Source: Candidatus Roslinia caecavium (lineage in GTDB: Bacteria; Bacillota; Clostridia; Monoglobales; Monoglobaceae). Taken from it: DNA of 49,131 nucleotides. Of the stretch, positions 27,524 to 37,600 are shown one piece after another (position 1 is the first letter of the stretch; each line of letters begins with the position of its first letter). The stretch lies in assembly GCA_904419955.1 (NCBI GenBank), contig CAJFTO010000020.1, forward strand, positions 1 through 49,131. Direction: 5' to 3'. The position numbers and the translations under genes are program-made. The notes under the pieces are model-generated. The model did no database searches, was not told the origin of the DNA, and saw only the letters and a program-made list of their open reading frames with translations.

Positions 27524-28933
27524 TTATTCTATTACTGAAAACTCAGTTCCCGGGAAGTAATGCAAAAGTATCGTCTGATAATCGTACCCCGCCTCGGCTA
27601 AGCCCTTCGCGCCGTATTGACTCATGCCGACGCCGTGTCCCCAGCCTGTTCCGGTGAACGTGAAGTATGTATTGGGTTCGCTCTCCCCCGTGTTTTCCGT
27701 ATACGTTTTCGTGGTATCGCCGTTCGTCACATTAAGTCCGGTCGAAGAAAAATTGCTTCTGCCTATCGAACTTAATATCTCTATAGAACTGAGTCTTTGT
27801 CTCGCCAAAGACTCTCCGTCCGTCGCATATACGACCGTCATCGCGTTCTCTTCACCGTCGCCGATCACTTCGTACATTTGACTCTTTGTGACCGTATTGA
27901 AGATCGTTCTGCACTCTTCACGTTCGAACGTCTTTACGGCGGTCGTGCCGGTGACCCTGAGCTTTGTCACGCGTCCCGCGGGCGAATATTCGATCGCCTC
28001 GATCTTTGTCACATCGCCGACGTCGTACCCCTTATTTCTCATAATCGTGGACGCCTCGTCGACCGTAAGAGTTCCGGACCAAACGCCGTTGGGAATATTC
28101 GCCGTATCCTCGTACGAGTTATCTACGCTCACAAGGTAAGGTATCGAACTGCCCCACACATTTTGGACGTCCTCGGTCATGGGTCCCATAGACGACGAGT
28201 AATACAGCTCGGCAAGCTCGCCGTTATATGTAAGAACCTGTCCGGCGGTTGCGTCCACCGCGTCGTAGATCGACTGCTCTTCGCGGCTCATGCCGCTGTA
28301 CGCCTGACAATCGGTACCGGAACACAGGTCGAACCCGTAGTTTGAGTGCTTGTCTATATTATTAGCCGCATAGTTACGCGCGCATACCGTCTGCGCCTTA
28401 AGCGCTTCCGCCGGCCAGGTCGAGCTCATCTCTCTGGATACTACGCCGTATAAATATTGATCCATATCTACCATGTTGATAACCGTCATAGCGCCGCCGT
28501 CCGGAAGGAATTTAAGGCTACCTCTATAGCCCGAATCGTCTATATACAGACGCTCTTCCCAGAAATTTGTATATATCGGCCTGAGTCCTACGTTATCGAC
28601 GCCCGACTCCTGAGTGTAAAGCGTCTCGCCCGTACCCGAGTTTACTATACTCATAGTTCCGCCCCCGTCTATGCTGACGGTAACCGTAAGCGCGTCGGTT
28701 ATTATGCGCTCGACAAAAGTCCTGTCTTCATAATAACCCAAGTAAAATCCGCGCTCTGACGTTACGCTCAAACTTTGCCGAGCGTTCGAACCGTAATACA
28801 GCCCGATTTTAAGAGTACTCGGAACCGAAATCGCCGAAGCCTTTAAACCGCCCGCGGCGCAAAACAGAGCGACGACAAACGCAAGTATGATAAACATGCT
28901 TGTAAATTTTAAGCCTATCCTTTTTCTTACCAA
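27524..28933 (-). CDS. SpoIID/LytB-domain protein
   Basis: 469 residues from the TTG at 28933, chosen because AAGGAGAG lies 8 bases before it and it starts the signal peptide (basic RKR, hydrophobic core, cleavage near LKASA). The SpoIID core is clear: DQYLYGVVSREMSSTWP, EALKAQTVCARNYA and GRNYGFDLCSGTDCQAYSG-like segments, YYSSSMGPM, then GWGHGVGMSQYGAKGLAEAG near the C-terminus. SpoIID is a lytic transglycosylase acting on amidase-treated peptidoglycan during engulfment; a secreted paralogue acting on the vegetative wall is equally possible. It is about 125 residues longer than Bacillus SpoIID because of an N-terminal domain. Confidence 0.88.
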   Translation of the reverse strand: MVRKRIGLKFTSMFIILAFVVALFCAAGGLKASAISVPSTLKIGLYYGSNARQSLSVTSERGFYLGYYEDRTFVERIITDALTVTVSIDGGGTMSIVNSGTGETLYTQESGVDNVGLRPIYTNFWEERLYIDDSGYRGSLKFLPDGGAMTVINMVDMDQYLYGVVSREMSSTWPAEALKAQTVCARNYAANNIDKHSNYGFDLCSGTDCQAYSGMSREEQSIYDAVDATAGQVLTYNGELAELYYSSSMGPMTEDVQNVWGSSIPYLVSVDNSYEDTANIPNGVWSGTLTVDEASTIMRNKGYDVGDVTKIEAIEYSPAGRVTKLRVTGTTAVKTFEREECRTIFNTVTKSQMYEVIGDGEENAMTVVYATDGESLARQRLSSIEILSSIGRSNFSSTGLNVTNGDTTKTYTENTGESEPNTYFTFTGTGWGHGVGMSQYGAKGLAEAGYDYQTILLHYFPGTEFSVIE

Positions 28934-29327
28934 ATCAGTTCTCTCCTTTTTCAAAATAATTTTAAAAAACAGAAATCTCCGATCTCCCTTTAGTAACGTC
29001 AATATTACGGACCGACATATAAGAAATACGTCTTTATTTCTTTAACGCCTCGTCCGCATATTGAGTTATATTATAACACAAATATTGATCAAATTCCAGA
29101 GTTTAGAGAATATTTACAAAAAATTTAAATTTACCGCAAAAAATAATTAATTTTTTTCGATTGGATTTTATAAAAGAGGCGAATATATAATTTTTTATGA
29201 TAAAATATGATTTTTAACAATGATTTGTGTAAATCCATTGACAAAAACAGGACTATATTGTATAATATATGTATAAAATCTATTATTTTCTTATCTTTAA
29301 GATTTAAAATCTATGGAGGCGATTGTT
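28934..29327. other. divergent intergenic region, SpoIID-family gene / secreted protein
   Basis: No gene. Minus strand: a possible promoter for the SpoIID-family gene with extended -10 TGTTATAAT at 29070-29078 and no good -35. Plus strand: a consensus promoter at 29238-29266. The stretch between is very AT-rich. Confidence 0.6.
29238..29266 (+). promoter_or_regulatory. consensus promoter of the 29328 gene
   Basis: TTGACA, 17-base spacer, TATAAT: a perfect sigma-A consensus with optimal spacing, so high basal expression is expected. Confidence 0.88.
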
Positions 29328-30689
29328 ATGAAAGACTATTTCAAAAAATTCATTAAACCCATTTTGACTTTATCGTTTCTGCTATGCATTTTGGGCTGTA
29401 TCGGCGTTTCGGCCGAAAGTCCGGAGATCTATACGGATTCAAACGATATGATCTCGCTTACCGCTTACCAGTCCGGTGAGTCTAGTATATCGTATCAGAT
29501 TGAATACACGGATAAATACAGCGAATTAACGCACAATACTGATTATATTGGAATACTATATGTTGGACTTTATGATTCAAACGACGTTTTGGTTGATGTT
29601 AGAATCTTAGATGACACCGGCAAGTTTGAAAATATTTCCATTAACGAATCATATACAGTAAAGGCGTTTGTTTTTGACAGGTATACGCAACAACCGCCTT
29701 GCGAGCGCGTTAGCGTCGTAATTATGATGAATGATGGATTTACATCAGAAAATCTATATACAACAAAATATGGTTATACTTTAAATAATACAATTGCAGT
29801 TAGTGAATTCGGAAACTTAGTAACTAAAGCTTTTATTATGGATTCAAATAATGACGTTGTACTATATAGTTTTGCTAATTCTGTGATAATTAACAACCCA
29901 ACAGAAAAAATGTTAAACACTATTGGTATTCAGTCGAAACGGGACAGTATTACGTTCAATACTAATGATATTGATGTTATGGCGGCTATGGAAGTAGTTT
30001 CTCTAACCATCGGTCAAGCGATTCAGTTTGACGCGATAGGGAATTATATTTACAGTATAACGCTGCCGGCTGATAATTCGGAATTTACGTTTATAGGCAA
30101 TAGCGAAAGCGCTTCTTATAATGATACTACCGGCATTTTCAGTATTCAAGAAGGATCGTATACAATTGATGATAACGACATAATTTTCAATATTGGAGAC
30201 GGCGATGATACTTATAAATTCGGCGACGCTGTATTCTATGATTCCGCTAACATGAACTGTTGGGCAGGTCGTGGAAACAACTTAATCGATTATTCCGGAT
30301 CTGCGGCGGCATACAGCTTCTCTGACGGTAACGATATTAGATATATAGTTGTAGTATATAACTTTGACAATACAAATAAACCCAACGTCGAACTGAATAC
30401 TGTTTCCGGCTATGTAACAGACGTCGCTGTATATATATCGCTTTGGGGAACCGATGTTCTTGCTCTCAAACTTGACAATGGACAAAGATATGAAGTCGCC
30501 CAAGTATTTACAATAAAAAACCCTACGGATACCATATTGCAAACAATAGGGCAATCCGGCGATAATGTAACGATTGATTGTAATGATTTGCATGGATATG
30601 ACGGCAATATTATTTTGGATGAGCTGTTGGGGAAATATATCACTTTGGAACATACTGCCAATTCAATAAGGTATATCACTATCAATTAA
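29328..30689 (+). CDS. secreted protein of unknown function with a duplicated module
   Basis: 453 residues from ATG 29328 (GGAGGCGATTGTT before it). Signal peptide with hydrophobic core and cleavage near VSAES. The rest is rich in beta-strand-like patterns. One module occurs twice: FANSVIINNPTEKMLNTIG (about residues 183-201) and QVFTIKNPTDTILQTIG (about 391-407), each followed by a similar ITF-N-x-N-D / VTI-D-x-N-D segment. I recognise no family. Base composition is more AT-rich than the neighbouring housekeeping genes. No anchor motif, so probably released or surface-associated by binding. Confidence 0.85.
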   Translation: MKDYFKKFIKPILTLSFLLCILGCIGVSAESPEIYTDSNDMISLTAYQSGESSISYQIEYTDKYSELTHNTDYIGILYVGLYDSNDVLVDVRILDDTGKFENISINESYTVKAFVFDRYTQQPPCERVSVVIMMNDGFTSENLYTTKYGYTLNNTIAVSEFGNLVTKAFIMDSNNDVVLYSFANSVIINNPTEKMLNTIGIQSKRDSITFNTNDIDVMAAMEVVSLTIGQAIQFDAIGNYIYSITLPADNSEFTFIGNSESASYNDTTGIFSIQEGSYTIDDNDIIFNIGDGDDTYKFGDAVFYDSANMNCWAGRGNNLIDYSGSAAAYSFSDGNDIRYIVVVYNFDNTNKPNVELNTVSGYVTDVAVYISLWGTDVLALKLDNGQRYEVAQVFTIKNPTDTILQTIGQSGDNVTIDCNDLHGYDGNIILDELLGKYITLEHTANSIRYITIN

Positions 30690-30731
30690 CCGCTCCGCGC
30701 GGCCGCAAAAAATAGAAAGGAGACGGCTTAT

Positions 30732-31097
30732 ATGCCGACGCGCAAGGATATAATAGACTTTTGTATGACGCTCGGCGGAGTCTACGAAGATTACCCGTTC
30801 GACGACCCCAACTGGACGCTTATGCGCCATGTCGAGAATAAAAAGACGTTCGCGTTTATCTTTTATCATTGCGGCGAGCTGTATGTAAACGTTAAGTGCG
30901 AGCCCATGAAGGCGGATTTTCTCCGCAGTACGTATGATTTTATTATTCCCGCCTATCATATGAACAAGACGCATTGGAACAGCCTGATCGTAAATTCAGC
31001 CGACGACCTCGATATGGCGTGGGATATGATTGCGGACAGCTTTGAGCTGACCCGACCTAAGCTTAACCGGAAAAAAACGCCGCGGCGCTCCGTTTAA
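30732..31097 (+). CDS. MmcQ/YjbR-family protein
   Basis: 121 residues. It matches the YjbR pattern: early GGVYEDYPFDDPNW, FAFIFYHCGELYVNVKCEP, LRSTYDFIIPAYHMNKTHW and a C-terminal basic tail. The family has a CyaY-like DNA-binding fold with no settled function. AGGAGACGGCTTAT precedes the ATG. It lies 42 bases after the secreted-protein gene and may be read from the same promoter. Confidence 0.9.
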   Translation: MPTRKDIIDFCMTLGGVYEDYPFDDPNWTLMRHVENKKTFAFIFYHCGELYVNVKCEPMKADFLRSTYDFIIPAYHMNKTHWNSLIVNSADDLDMAWDMIADSFELTRPKLNRKKTPRRSV

Positions 31098-31144
31098 AGT
31101 CGGAACAAACGCCGAAACAGAAATACTTTTTAACTGTTTAATTA

Positions 31145-31175
31145 AGGGATCGAGCCGAAAATAGACTTGATCCCT
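31145..31175. terminator. hairpin between converging genes, probable bidirectional terminator
   Basis: AGGGATCGAG and CTTGATCCCT form a 10-bp stem (one G-U) with an 11-base loop, 48 bases after the yjbR-type gene. The flanking T-tracts are weak on both sides. Confidence 0.5.
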
Positions 31176-31278
31176 ATGAATTTTATCGATTCAATTTTAC
31201 GTCGCCGCAACTTCCGCGTTATTTCGCTCGGCGTCTGCAAACGTTTCAACCGATGAACGACGCGTTTTAGAAATAATG

Positions 31279-31941
31279 TTATTCGGGCGAAAACTCGATA
31301 TTGACGTCTCCGTTGTTAGCGGACACATCCAGCGTTTTTGCTCCGCCGTCTTTATTCTCCGGCAAGGAGCTCTCTCCTTTTTTGATCTCCGTTCGAATCG
31401 CAAAATCGTCGTAGCTACCTACGATCGTACCGGAAATATCCCCGTTCTTGACGGTTAAGTTCACGGCTTTTCCCACGTTTAAATTTCCGAAAACAATATC
31501 CCCTCCGTTAGATGATGCGCTTATACTTTCCGTTACCGTAAGCTCAGGAAGCGTTATATCTTCGTTTGTCGTGGACAGCGTAAGAGATTCTAAAAGCGCG
31601 TCCGGTATCTGCAAAAATATTTTTCGATTTTCAGCGGACGGCTTTCCGCCGATATAATCCGTCAAATCTTTGTCGCTTACGCTTGTCATTGTCAATACGT
31701 TTTCATCCGAAACCGCGATCTCATAAGTTTCTTTAGCGCTTTCAAAATAGCTGATGTGGATCTGATCGTCCTCTGATATCGACGTCTCGATTTCTCTATC
31801 CTGCACGTCAAGATTGATTTCTTTAATATTCGTATCAGGCGTATAGCTTTTTTCCTCGAACGATTCGCCGCTGCTCGAACAGCCCGCCCAAATAAAACAA
31901 CTCAAGACAAGACACAATGCGAGTAAAATAATTTTTTTCAT
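31279..31941 (-). CDS. DUF4097-type lipoprotein
   Basis: 220 residues. Lipobox I-W-A-G-C puts the lipidated Cys at residue 21. The rest shows the short-period beta pattern of DUF4097 adhesin-like domains, with repeats of the form S-x-N-G-D-I: SSNGGDIVFGNLNVG, VKNGDISGTIVG and SANNGDVNIEF at the end. This suggests a single-stranded beta-helix outside the membrane. GGAGGAATCAAA precedes the ATG. It follows the ABC permease by 51 bases in the MerR-controlled operon, so it may work with that transporter. Confidence 0.85.
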   Translation of the reverse strand: MKKIILLALCLVLSCFIWAGCSSSGESFEEKSYTPDTNIKEINLDVQDREIETSISEDDQIHISYFESAKETYEIAVSDENVLTMTSVSDKDLTDYIGGKPSAENRKIFLQIPDALLESLTLSTTNEDITLPELTVTESISASSNGGDIVFGNLNVGKAVNLTVKNGDISGTIVGSYDDFAIRTEIKKGESSLPENKDGGAKTLDVSANNGDVNIEFSPE

Positions 31942-31992
31942 TTTGATTCCTCCATATTCGGTAGATTGTTTTACGTCTATAACTCATTATAT

Positions 31993-32640
31993 CTATAAAG
32001 TTTTTCTTTTTAAGACCGCAAGTCCTATGAGCGACAACGCGGCGCTAAGCGCCAGGCAGACGCCAACCTGCAAGACTGCGTTGGCGTTGATCATTACGAC
32101 CTGAAAAAATCCGGCCCAAACGGCTCTCAGCGGCGCTATCGGCGTAAAAATGCAAATTATCGCGACCAATACCGCGTCGGTCAGCCACCCATACCAATGC
32201 GCCTGCATGGAAAGCAGCGTGTGAAGAAAAACCATAACAAGCATTAAAAAGCACATTTGCTGTAATCCCGAAACGACGATCCCGTTTTCGGTCCATTTGC
32301 ACACGTCCACCATATTTATAACAGTATGCGCCGAATATACGGGATCTATCAACAGACGTATCGCTGTGTTGACGATGGAAATACAAAACGCCAAAAACGC
32401 ATATCCGATCAGACAGCCGATAAAGTAATCCTTCTTGCTCGCCCCCAGGTACGTCAGTTTTTTGAAATCGTAAAATACAAAAAAGAAGGGAGACAAGATG
32501 GCAAGCAGCCAGGTGTAATTCCCGTTACTTAAGACGACCTCTCCGGAGGACGTAGCTAAAAGCGTAACAAACGCCGTAATAATAAAACTGATCTTATCGC
32601 TTGCAAGCAAGCGTTTTACTATCGCAAAAATAGCCGTCAT
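31993..32640 (-). CDS. ABC transporter permease protein
   Basis: 215 residues with about six hydrophobic helices, beginning MTAIFAIVKRLLASDK, and no recognisable substrate signature; an ABC-2-like permease by context. Its ATG overlaps the stop of the ATPase gene (ATGA), so the pair is translationally coupled. Substrate unknown; the short size and MerR control recall small multidrug or envelope-stress transporters of Firmicutes. Confidence 0.8.
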   Translation of the reverse strand: MTAIFAIVKRLLASDKISFIITAFVTLLATSSGEVVLSNGNYTWLLAILSPFFFVFYDFKKLTYLGASKKDYFIGCLIGYAFLAFCISIVNTAIRLLIDPVYSAHTVINMVDVCKWTENGIVVSGLQQMCFLMLVMVFLHTLLSMQAHWYGWLTDAVLVAIICIFTPIAPLRAVWAGFFQVVMINANAVLQVGVCLALSAALSLIGLAVLKRKTL

Positions 32641-33488
32641 CTTATTATCCCTCCTTTACGCCCGACCGTTTGTATAAAGAAATCCTGCAAAGACAGCGGA
32701 TGGATCTCCAGTGAATCCGTCCGCTTTGGCGGGTCGTCGAAGATATACCTCGTCGCAAGACCTCCGACGGTATCTTGGCCGATGATATTGAGATCTCGGG
32801 TCGCGGCCTCCACGTCTTTTTGGAGTCCGCTGACGCTAAACGCCTTCGTTTCGACCGCTTGCAAGGTATCGAAAAAACGGACGCTTCCTTTGTCGATAAT
32901 TATCAGCTTTTGGATCGTCTTTGCGATCTCTTCAATGATGTGCGTAGATACGATAATTATCCGCGGGTGTTTCTTAAAGCTCTCCGCCAGCATATCGTAA
33001 AACTCCACGCGCATAATTGCGTCGAAGCCGAGTACGGGTTCGTCTAAAAGGACGAACTTTCTGTTACTTGCCAAACAAACGATCGTCGATACCATAGTTT
33101 TCATACCAAGAGAAAGATGATTAAACTTCTTTTTTCCGTCCAGCTCAAAACGCTCCGTCATCTCCGCAGCGAATTCGTGATCGTAGCTCTGATTTACTTC
33201 GGAAGCGATCCGCAGCAGCTTCCGCACCGGAAGATTAAAATGCTTCGCAAAGTTTTCGATATAGCTAACGCCCGTATCCAAAGTAGACGTCGTTATCCTT
33301 TTACCGTCCACCTTAATAACGCCGTCCGTAATATTCTGATACCCGGCGATCGATTTTAGAAGAGTCGTTTTACCGGCTCCGTTTCTGCCAAGCAAACAAT
33401 AGATTCCCGGTTCGTCAATCGTTAAGGTAATATCTTTCAGTACGGCCGCTTGCCCGTACCGCTTTGTTACTTTTTCGAGCTCTATCAT
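32637..33488 (-). CDS. ABC transporter ATP-binding protein
   Basis: 283 residues. Walker A GRNGAGKTT (near 35-43), signature LSLGMKTMV, Walker B FVLLDEPVLGFDA and the switch His in VSTHIIEEI. An additional C-terminal region of about 70 residues follows the NBD. GGGGGGAACGAAT precedes the ATG. First gene of a three-gene operon divergent from a MerR regulator; promoter with the MerR-type 19-base spacer at 33554-33584. Confidence 0.92.
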   Translation of the reverse strand: MIELEKVTKRYGQAAVLKDITLTIDEPGIYCLLGRNGAGKTTLLKSIAGYQNITDGVIKVDGKRITTSTLDTGVSYIENFAKHFNLPVRKLLRIASEVNQSYDHEFAAEMTERFELDGKKKFNHLSLGMKTMVSTIVCLASNRKFVLLDEPVLGFDAIMRVEFYDMLAESFKKHPRIIIVSTHIIEEIAKTIQKLIIIDKGSVRFFDTLQAVETKAFSVSGLQKDVEAATRDLNIIGQDTVGGLATRYIFDDPPKRTDSLEIHPLSLQDFFIQTVGRKGGIIR

Positions 33489-33522
33489 ATTCGTTCCCCC
33501 CTAAACAACATCGATATGTCTA

Positions 33523-33551
33523 TTGCTTTTCTCAATATCTTGTGCTACAAT
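33523..33551 (+). promoter_or_regulatory. promoter of the merR-type gene
   Basis: TTGCTT, 17-base spacer, TACAAT. Its start point falls just before the dyad at 33562-33580, so the regulator would block its own transcription. Confidence 0.55.
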
Positions 33552-33553
33552 GC

Positions 33554-33584
33554 ATTATAAACCTTTGTGTAACACAAAAGTCAA
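33554..33584 (-). promoter_or_regulatory. MerR-type promoter of the ABC operon with 19-bp spacer
   Basis: Minus strand: TTGACT, 19-base spacer, TATAAT. The over-long spacer is the hallmark of promoters activated by MerR-family DNA distortion. Confidence 0.85.
33562..33580. promoter_or_regulatory. MerR operator dyad
   Basis: Near-perfect dyad with arms CCTTTGTG and CACAAAAG around 3 bases (one mismatch), centred in the 19-base spacer. Confidence 0.8.
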
Positions 33585-33599
33585 TAGGAGAAAATGAAA

Positions 33600-34382
33600 A
33601 TGAAAAAATATTTTTCGATTGGGGAAGCCGCAAAAGCGGTCCATACAACGAGCGAGACGCTGAGACATTACGACCGTATCGGATTAGTGAAGCCCAGCAA
33701 AAAAGACGAATGGACGAATTACCGCTATTATACCGAGCAGGACGTTGTTCGTCTGAATACGGTCCGCGCTCTGCAGCTTATGGATCTGTCTTTAAAGGAG
33801 ATAAAAAAGGTTTTAGAATATGACGATCTTGAAAAAATTGTGGACTTCTTGACCCAGGCTGAGAAAAAAGCCGATGAAAAAATTGCGGCCCTGCAATACA
33901 GTAAATCAAAAATAGAACTTGCAAAAACTGACTATGAGAAAAAGTTGCAGGAACGGCAAAATTTCAGCGGCGTTATTCTCAAAGATCTGCCGGAGCGGGT
34001 CATTTTGCTGTCGGATACGTTAGCGGAGCCGACGCTCGATAATCTTTGGAATTATCTCGGTCATTTCTATGATAAAATTACGCCCGACTTAAGAGATAAA
34101 TTTTCATTCGAGGATCTGGCCGGTATATACGCCGAAAACGGAATTGAACAGCTCTTCGCTACCTGTATTCGTTACGCGGATATAGACGGATTAAAGATAT
34201 TGCCAAAAGGGAAATACCTATGCGCTAACTGCGCTGAGGAAAACAGAGAACAAACGCTGCGCGAGCTGACGCGCATAGCTAAAACTAAATACGGCGCGGA
34301 GCCGACGTTCACAGTACAACTTGTTATTGTGTCGGGTATTTTACAATGGTCTTATGAAGCGCAGATATATATCGATAGATAA
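33600..34382 (+). CDS. MerR-family transcriptional regulator
   Basis: 260 residues from ATG 33600, preferred over ATG 33594 because AGGAG then lies 9 rather than 3 bases away. Winged HTH at the N-terminus (FSIGEAAKAVHTTSETLRHY, then DRIGLVKPS and NYRYYTEQDVVRL), a coiled-coil dimer helix (about 75-120), and a C-terminal effector domain of about 135 residues containing a C-A-N-C pair and a GyrI-like pattern. It should sense a ligand and activate the divergent ABC operon through the 19-base-spacer promoter, while repressing itself. Confidence 0.92.
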   Translation: MKKYFSIGEAAKAVHTTSETLRHYDRIGLVKPSKKDEWTNYRYYTEQDVVRLNTVRALQLMDLSLKEIKKVLEYDDLEKIVDFLTQAEKKADEKIAALQYSKSKIELAKTDYEKKLQERQNFSGVILKDLPERVILLSDTLAEPTLDNLWNYLGHFYDKITPDLRDKFSFEDLAGIYAENGIEQLFATCIRYADIDGLKILPKGKYLCANCAEENREQTLRELTRIAKTKYGAEPTFTVQLVIVSGILQWSYEAQIYIDR

Positions 34383-34496
34383 AACAAATTGAAAAAATAT
34401 TTTTCCGCTATTTTAACGCCGTTTTTTAACCGATATACCGGATTATTAAGCATAAAATGTAAACTGCGCGTTTTAGTACAACTTAATAAAAACTCG

Positions 34497-34521
34497 GGGG
34501 CGAACTTTTGTTTCGCCCCCA
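34497..34521. terminator. bidirectional terminator
   Basis: GGGGGCGAA and TTCGCCCCC form a 9-bp stem with a 7-base loop. On the minus strand it is followed by GAGTTTTTATT (terminating the glycosidase gene), on the plus strand by AATATATTTTC (terminating the merR gene). Confidence 0.85.
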
Positions 34522-34639
34522 ATATATTTTCAGATTTAAATTTATCTCTAATGAGATATCCAACTCCGTATACTGCCGATTTATCGAGCCGATATAACTC
34601 CGCAAAAACATCGGTATCCGTTTTTTGATACTAAAATCT

Positions 34640-37600
34640 CTATCTCGTCCTTATATCGAATCTATCGATATTTACCCAATTATATTCGGAACTAGAATTC
34701 TTATCGCCCGTAACCCGCACCTTAAGCGTATGTATTCCGTACGGCAATATCGGCGTGGTATACATGGGCGCGCTCGGCGTGGTCGATGGCGAATAAAGGT
34801 CTACCATGGTCTCCTCGCCTCCGTCGACCGAGATCGCCGCTATTCCGTTGTCTTTGTACGGAACTCCATAATAGGTCGCCTGGATACCTTCGAACGTCAG
34901 GACGCAATATCTGGTAGAATCGTTAGTCCAATGATTGTCGCTGAAATAGCACATTTCATTATTACTGTAACCCCAATCTCCAAAGTATTGTATTTGATTA
35001 ACGCCTTCTCCAACAATCGTGTCGTTTATTGTAATAACCGGATTCGTATTATTTATCTTTTGCTTAATAACTCCCGTTTCTGGACGCAGGGTATCTGTTC
35101 CCTCCCAGAGGTAGAACTCGACCGAGACGTCGTCTTCGTCCGAAATTTCCGGAACGTCGATCGTCTGCTCGAATCTATATTCTTCATAAGGCGCGAACGT
35201 TTTTTCTTCGGAATAAGCAGCTACGACCATACCGTTCTTTTTCAGCGCCGTTATAAAAACGGTATCCTTAGTCTGATCGGTATTGCTCTGATACGTCGCC
35301 CATATTTCGTTTTCGCCGACCGGCAGCGACGCGATCTCCTGACCCGACGTCGAATAACCGGTTATATTAAAGTCAGGTATCTCTACCTCGAGCGGATTAT
35401 CAACGGCCGTTGTTGTAAAAGTCGTCTCTCCAGGAGCCAGGCCGTCCGCTTCAGCTTTTACAGTTACGGTTCCGGCGTCGAATCCGGTTCGCACGGCGAC
35501 CTTGATTATGCCGCCCTCGGCCTGCAGCTCATAATCTCCGGGCGAATGCCAAGACTCGGGTTTGCTTTCGTCTACAAAGAAGTTGTACGATCCCCGATAG
35601 CTTGCGGGACCCAAAACGGAAAAGCGGATATTGTCGTCGGCGAGCGGACACCAGTTTCCGTCCTCGTCAACTACTTTCGCAACTATGATCGCCGCGTCCG
35701 AACCGTTGGCCTTAAGCTCAAAAGTCTCCCCGTCGGGTTTTGTAAGCATCGGCTGAACGATGAGTTCGATATGATGAGGCTCCCCGGAGCTCACCCTTAT
35801 ATCCTCGCAAACGGCGTTTCCGTTTTCGTCGAGACCTACCGCCTTGATCTCGCCTTTCTGCCATCTGATATAATTCCAAGTACAGCGTTTATTCGCGTTA
35901 GGCGTTCTAACGCCCTGGCTTACGCCGTCCACAAAAAGTTCTACCTTGGGGCAGTTGCTCCACGCGTCCACGGTCTGTATGCTGCCCGTATTATAGTTCC
36001 AATGACTTTGCAGCGTAACTCCGGGTCTTATCTCATACGGCGTCCAGACCGCGTTTTTCCATATATTATACTTAAGCTTCGGGATACGGTTCCCGTCCAT
36101 CGCGGACGAGCCGAGCGATTTTTGATTTCGCTTCCCGTCGAGATACTTCGTGTATCCCTCGCCCCATGTCTCGACAAGCATCCAATCTATAAATCCGCAC
36201 GCCTTCTCGCTTATCTCTTTGTTATACTCGTTTACGTACCATTCGGAAAATTGTTTTTCATTCTCATAATCGAAACGAGCGATACAATTATCCAATTCGG
36301 AATCGCTGAATTTCGCTCCGTAAGCCTCCATATTCATAGAAGGATAATTAGGCTGCTTCCAGAACCAGTTAGTATATCCGATAAGCATTTTCCCGTCCGG
36401 AGGATTAAAATCTGTTTTATCGCGGCTGTGAACGATTCGCGGCGCCAGATAGTCGTACTCGTTTACCGAGTTCCATGTCGATTCGGGCGACTCGTTCACT
36501 CCGCTCGTCGCCACGCCGTTATTCGCTTCCCATACGGCTATCGACGGATGGTTTCTGTCGCGGATAATCATATCGCGATCGTATTCGCGTTTATATGTGT
36601 TTGCCGGTTCGTCGTGTATCGACCACTCGTCGTCGCCGCTGTTCTGTATAATCAGCACCCCGTATTGATCGCAGGCGGCTACCGTCTCCTCTGTCGCCGG
36701 AACATGTCCGACCCTAAGCGCGTTTCCGCCGGCCTGCGCTATCAGTTCTACGTCTCTCCATAGCAACTCGGCGGGGACTGCCGAACCGAGCGCCGGATAG
36801 GTATTGCGGTTTCCGAAACCGTTTAAAAGATGCTTTTTACCGTTGATATAGCAGTAATCCGTATCCCAATCGATCGTGCGGATACCAAGCGTATTCTCAT
36901 ATACGTCTACCGTAACTCCGCCGGTCTTTACAATACTGTATACCTTGTACAGGTATGGAGTCCCGTAAATACTTGCGTTTGGATACCAAAGCGTGGGATC
37001 TTCTACTATGGCGCGCTGGTCGAACATCCGTATTTCCCCGGGGTCAATATCCGCGTCTTCGCTTTTCTCCCATACTACCGCTCCGTCGGCGTCCACGATC
37101 TGCGTCGTCAGAGTAACTCTCTGCGACTCTCCGCTCTCGTTTTCAACGTTTGTCTGCACGGCGACTTCCGCTTGTTCCTCGTCCGCGGAGAGCGTCGCTA
37201 TGTACGCGCCCCATTTTTCTATCGGCGAATATACGTCCGAAGGTATATGAACCGGGTTCGTTATATGCATATATACTGGACAAACTATGCCGCCGTAATC
37301 CATCCCGAAATCGTTTTTAACTCCGAACCCCGGCCAGGTGAAGAACGAACCGTTGGCGTTCGACACTCGAACCGCGATCACGTTTTCCCCTCCGTAATTG
37401 AGATCGTCGGTTATATCAAGCGTAAAAGGCAAAAATCCGCCGACGTGCGTGACCTCGTCGGGCTGCTCGACCTCTGTATTTCCCGGCTTAAACACGCCGT
37501 TTACGTATACCGCGGCGCCAAGATTCACTCCTTCAAATTCAAGGAACGCCTTTTTACCTTCATACGATGCGTCCATTGTAAATGTTTTGCGATACCAAAC

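Noticed and set aside
34625..36763. 712-codon open frame on the plus strand
   Set aside because: It lies exactly opposite the GH2 gene, has no ribosome binding site, and reads as a basic, low-similarity protein. It is an antisense shadow of a codon-biased gene, as are 36830-37846, 7526-8308 and 10090-10656.
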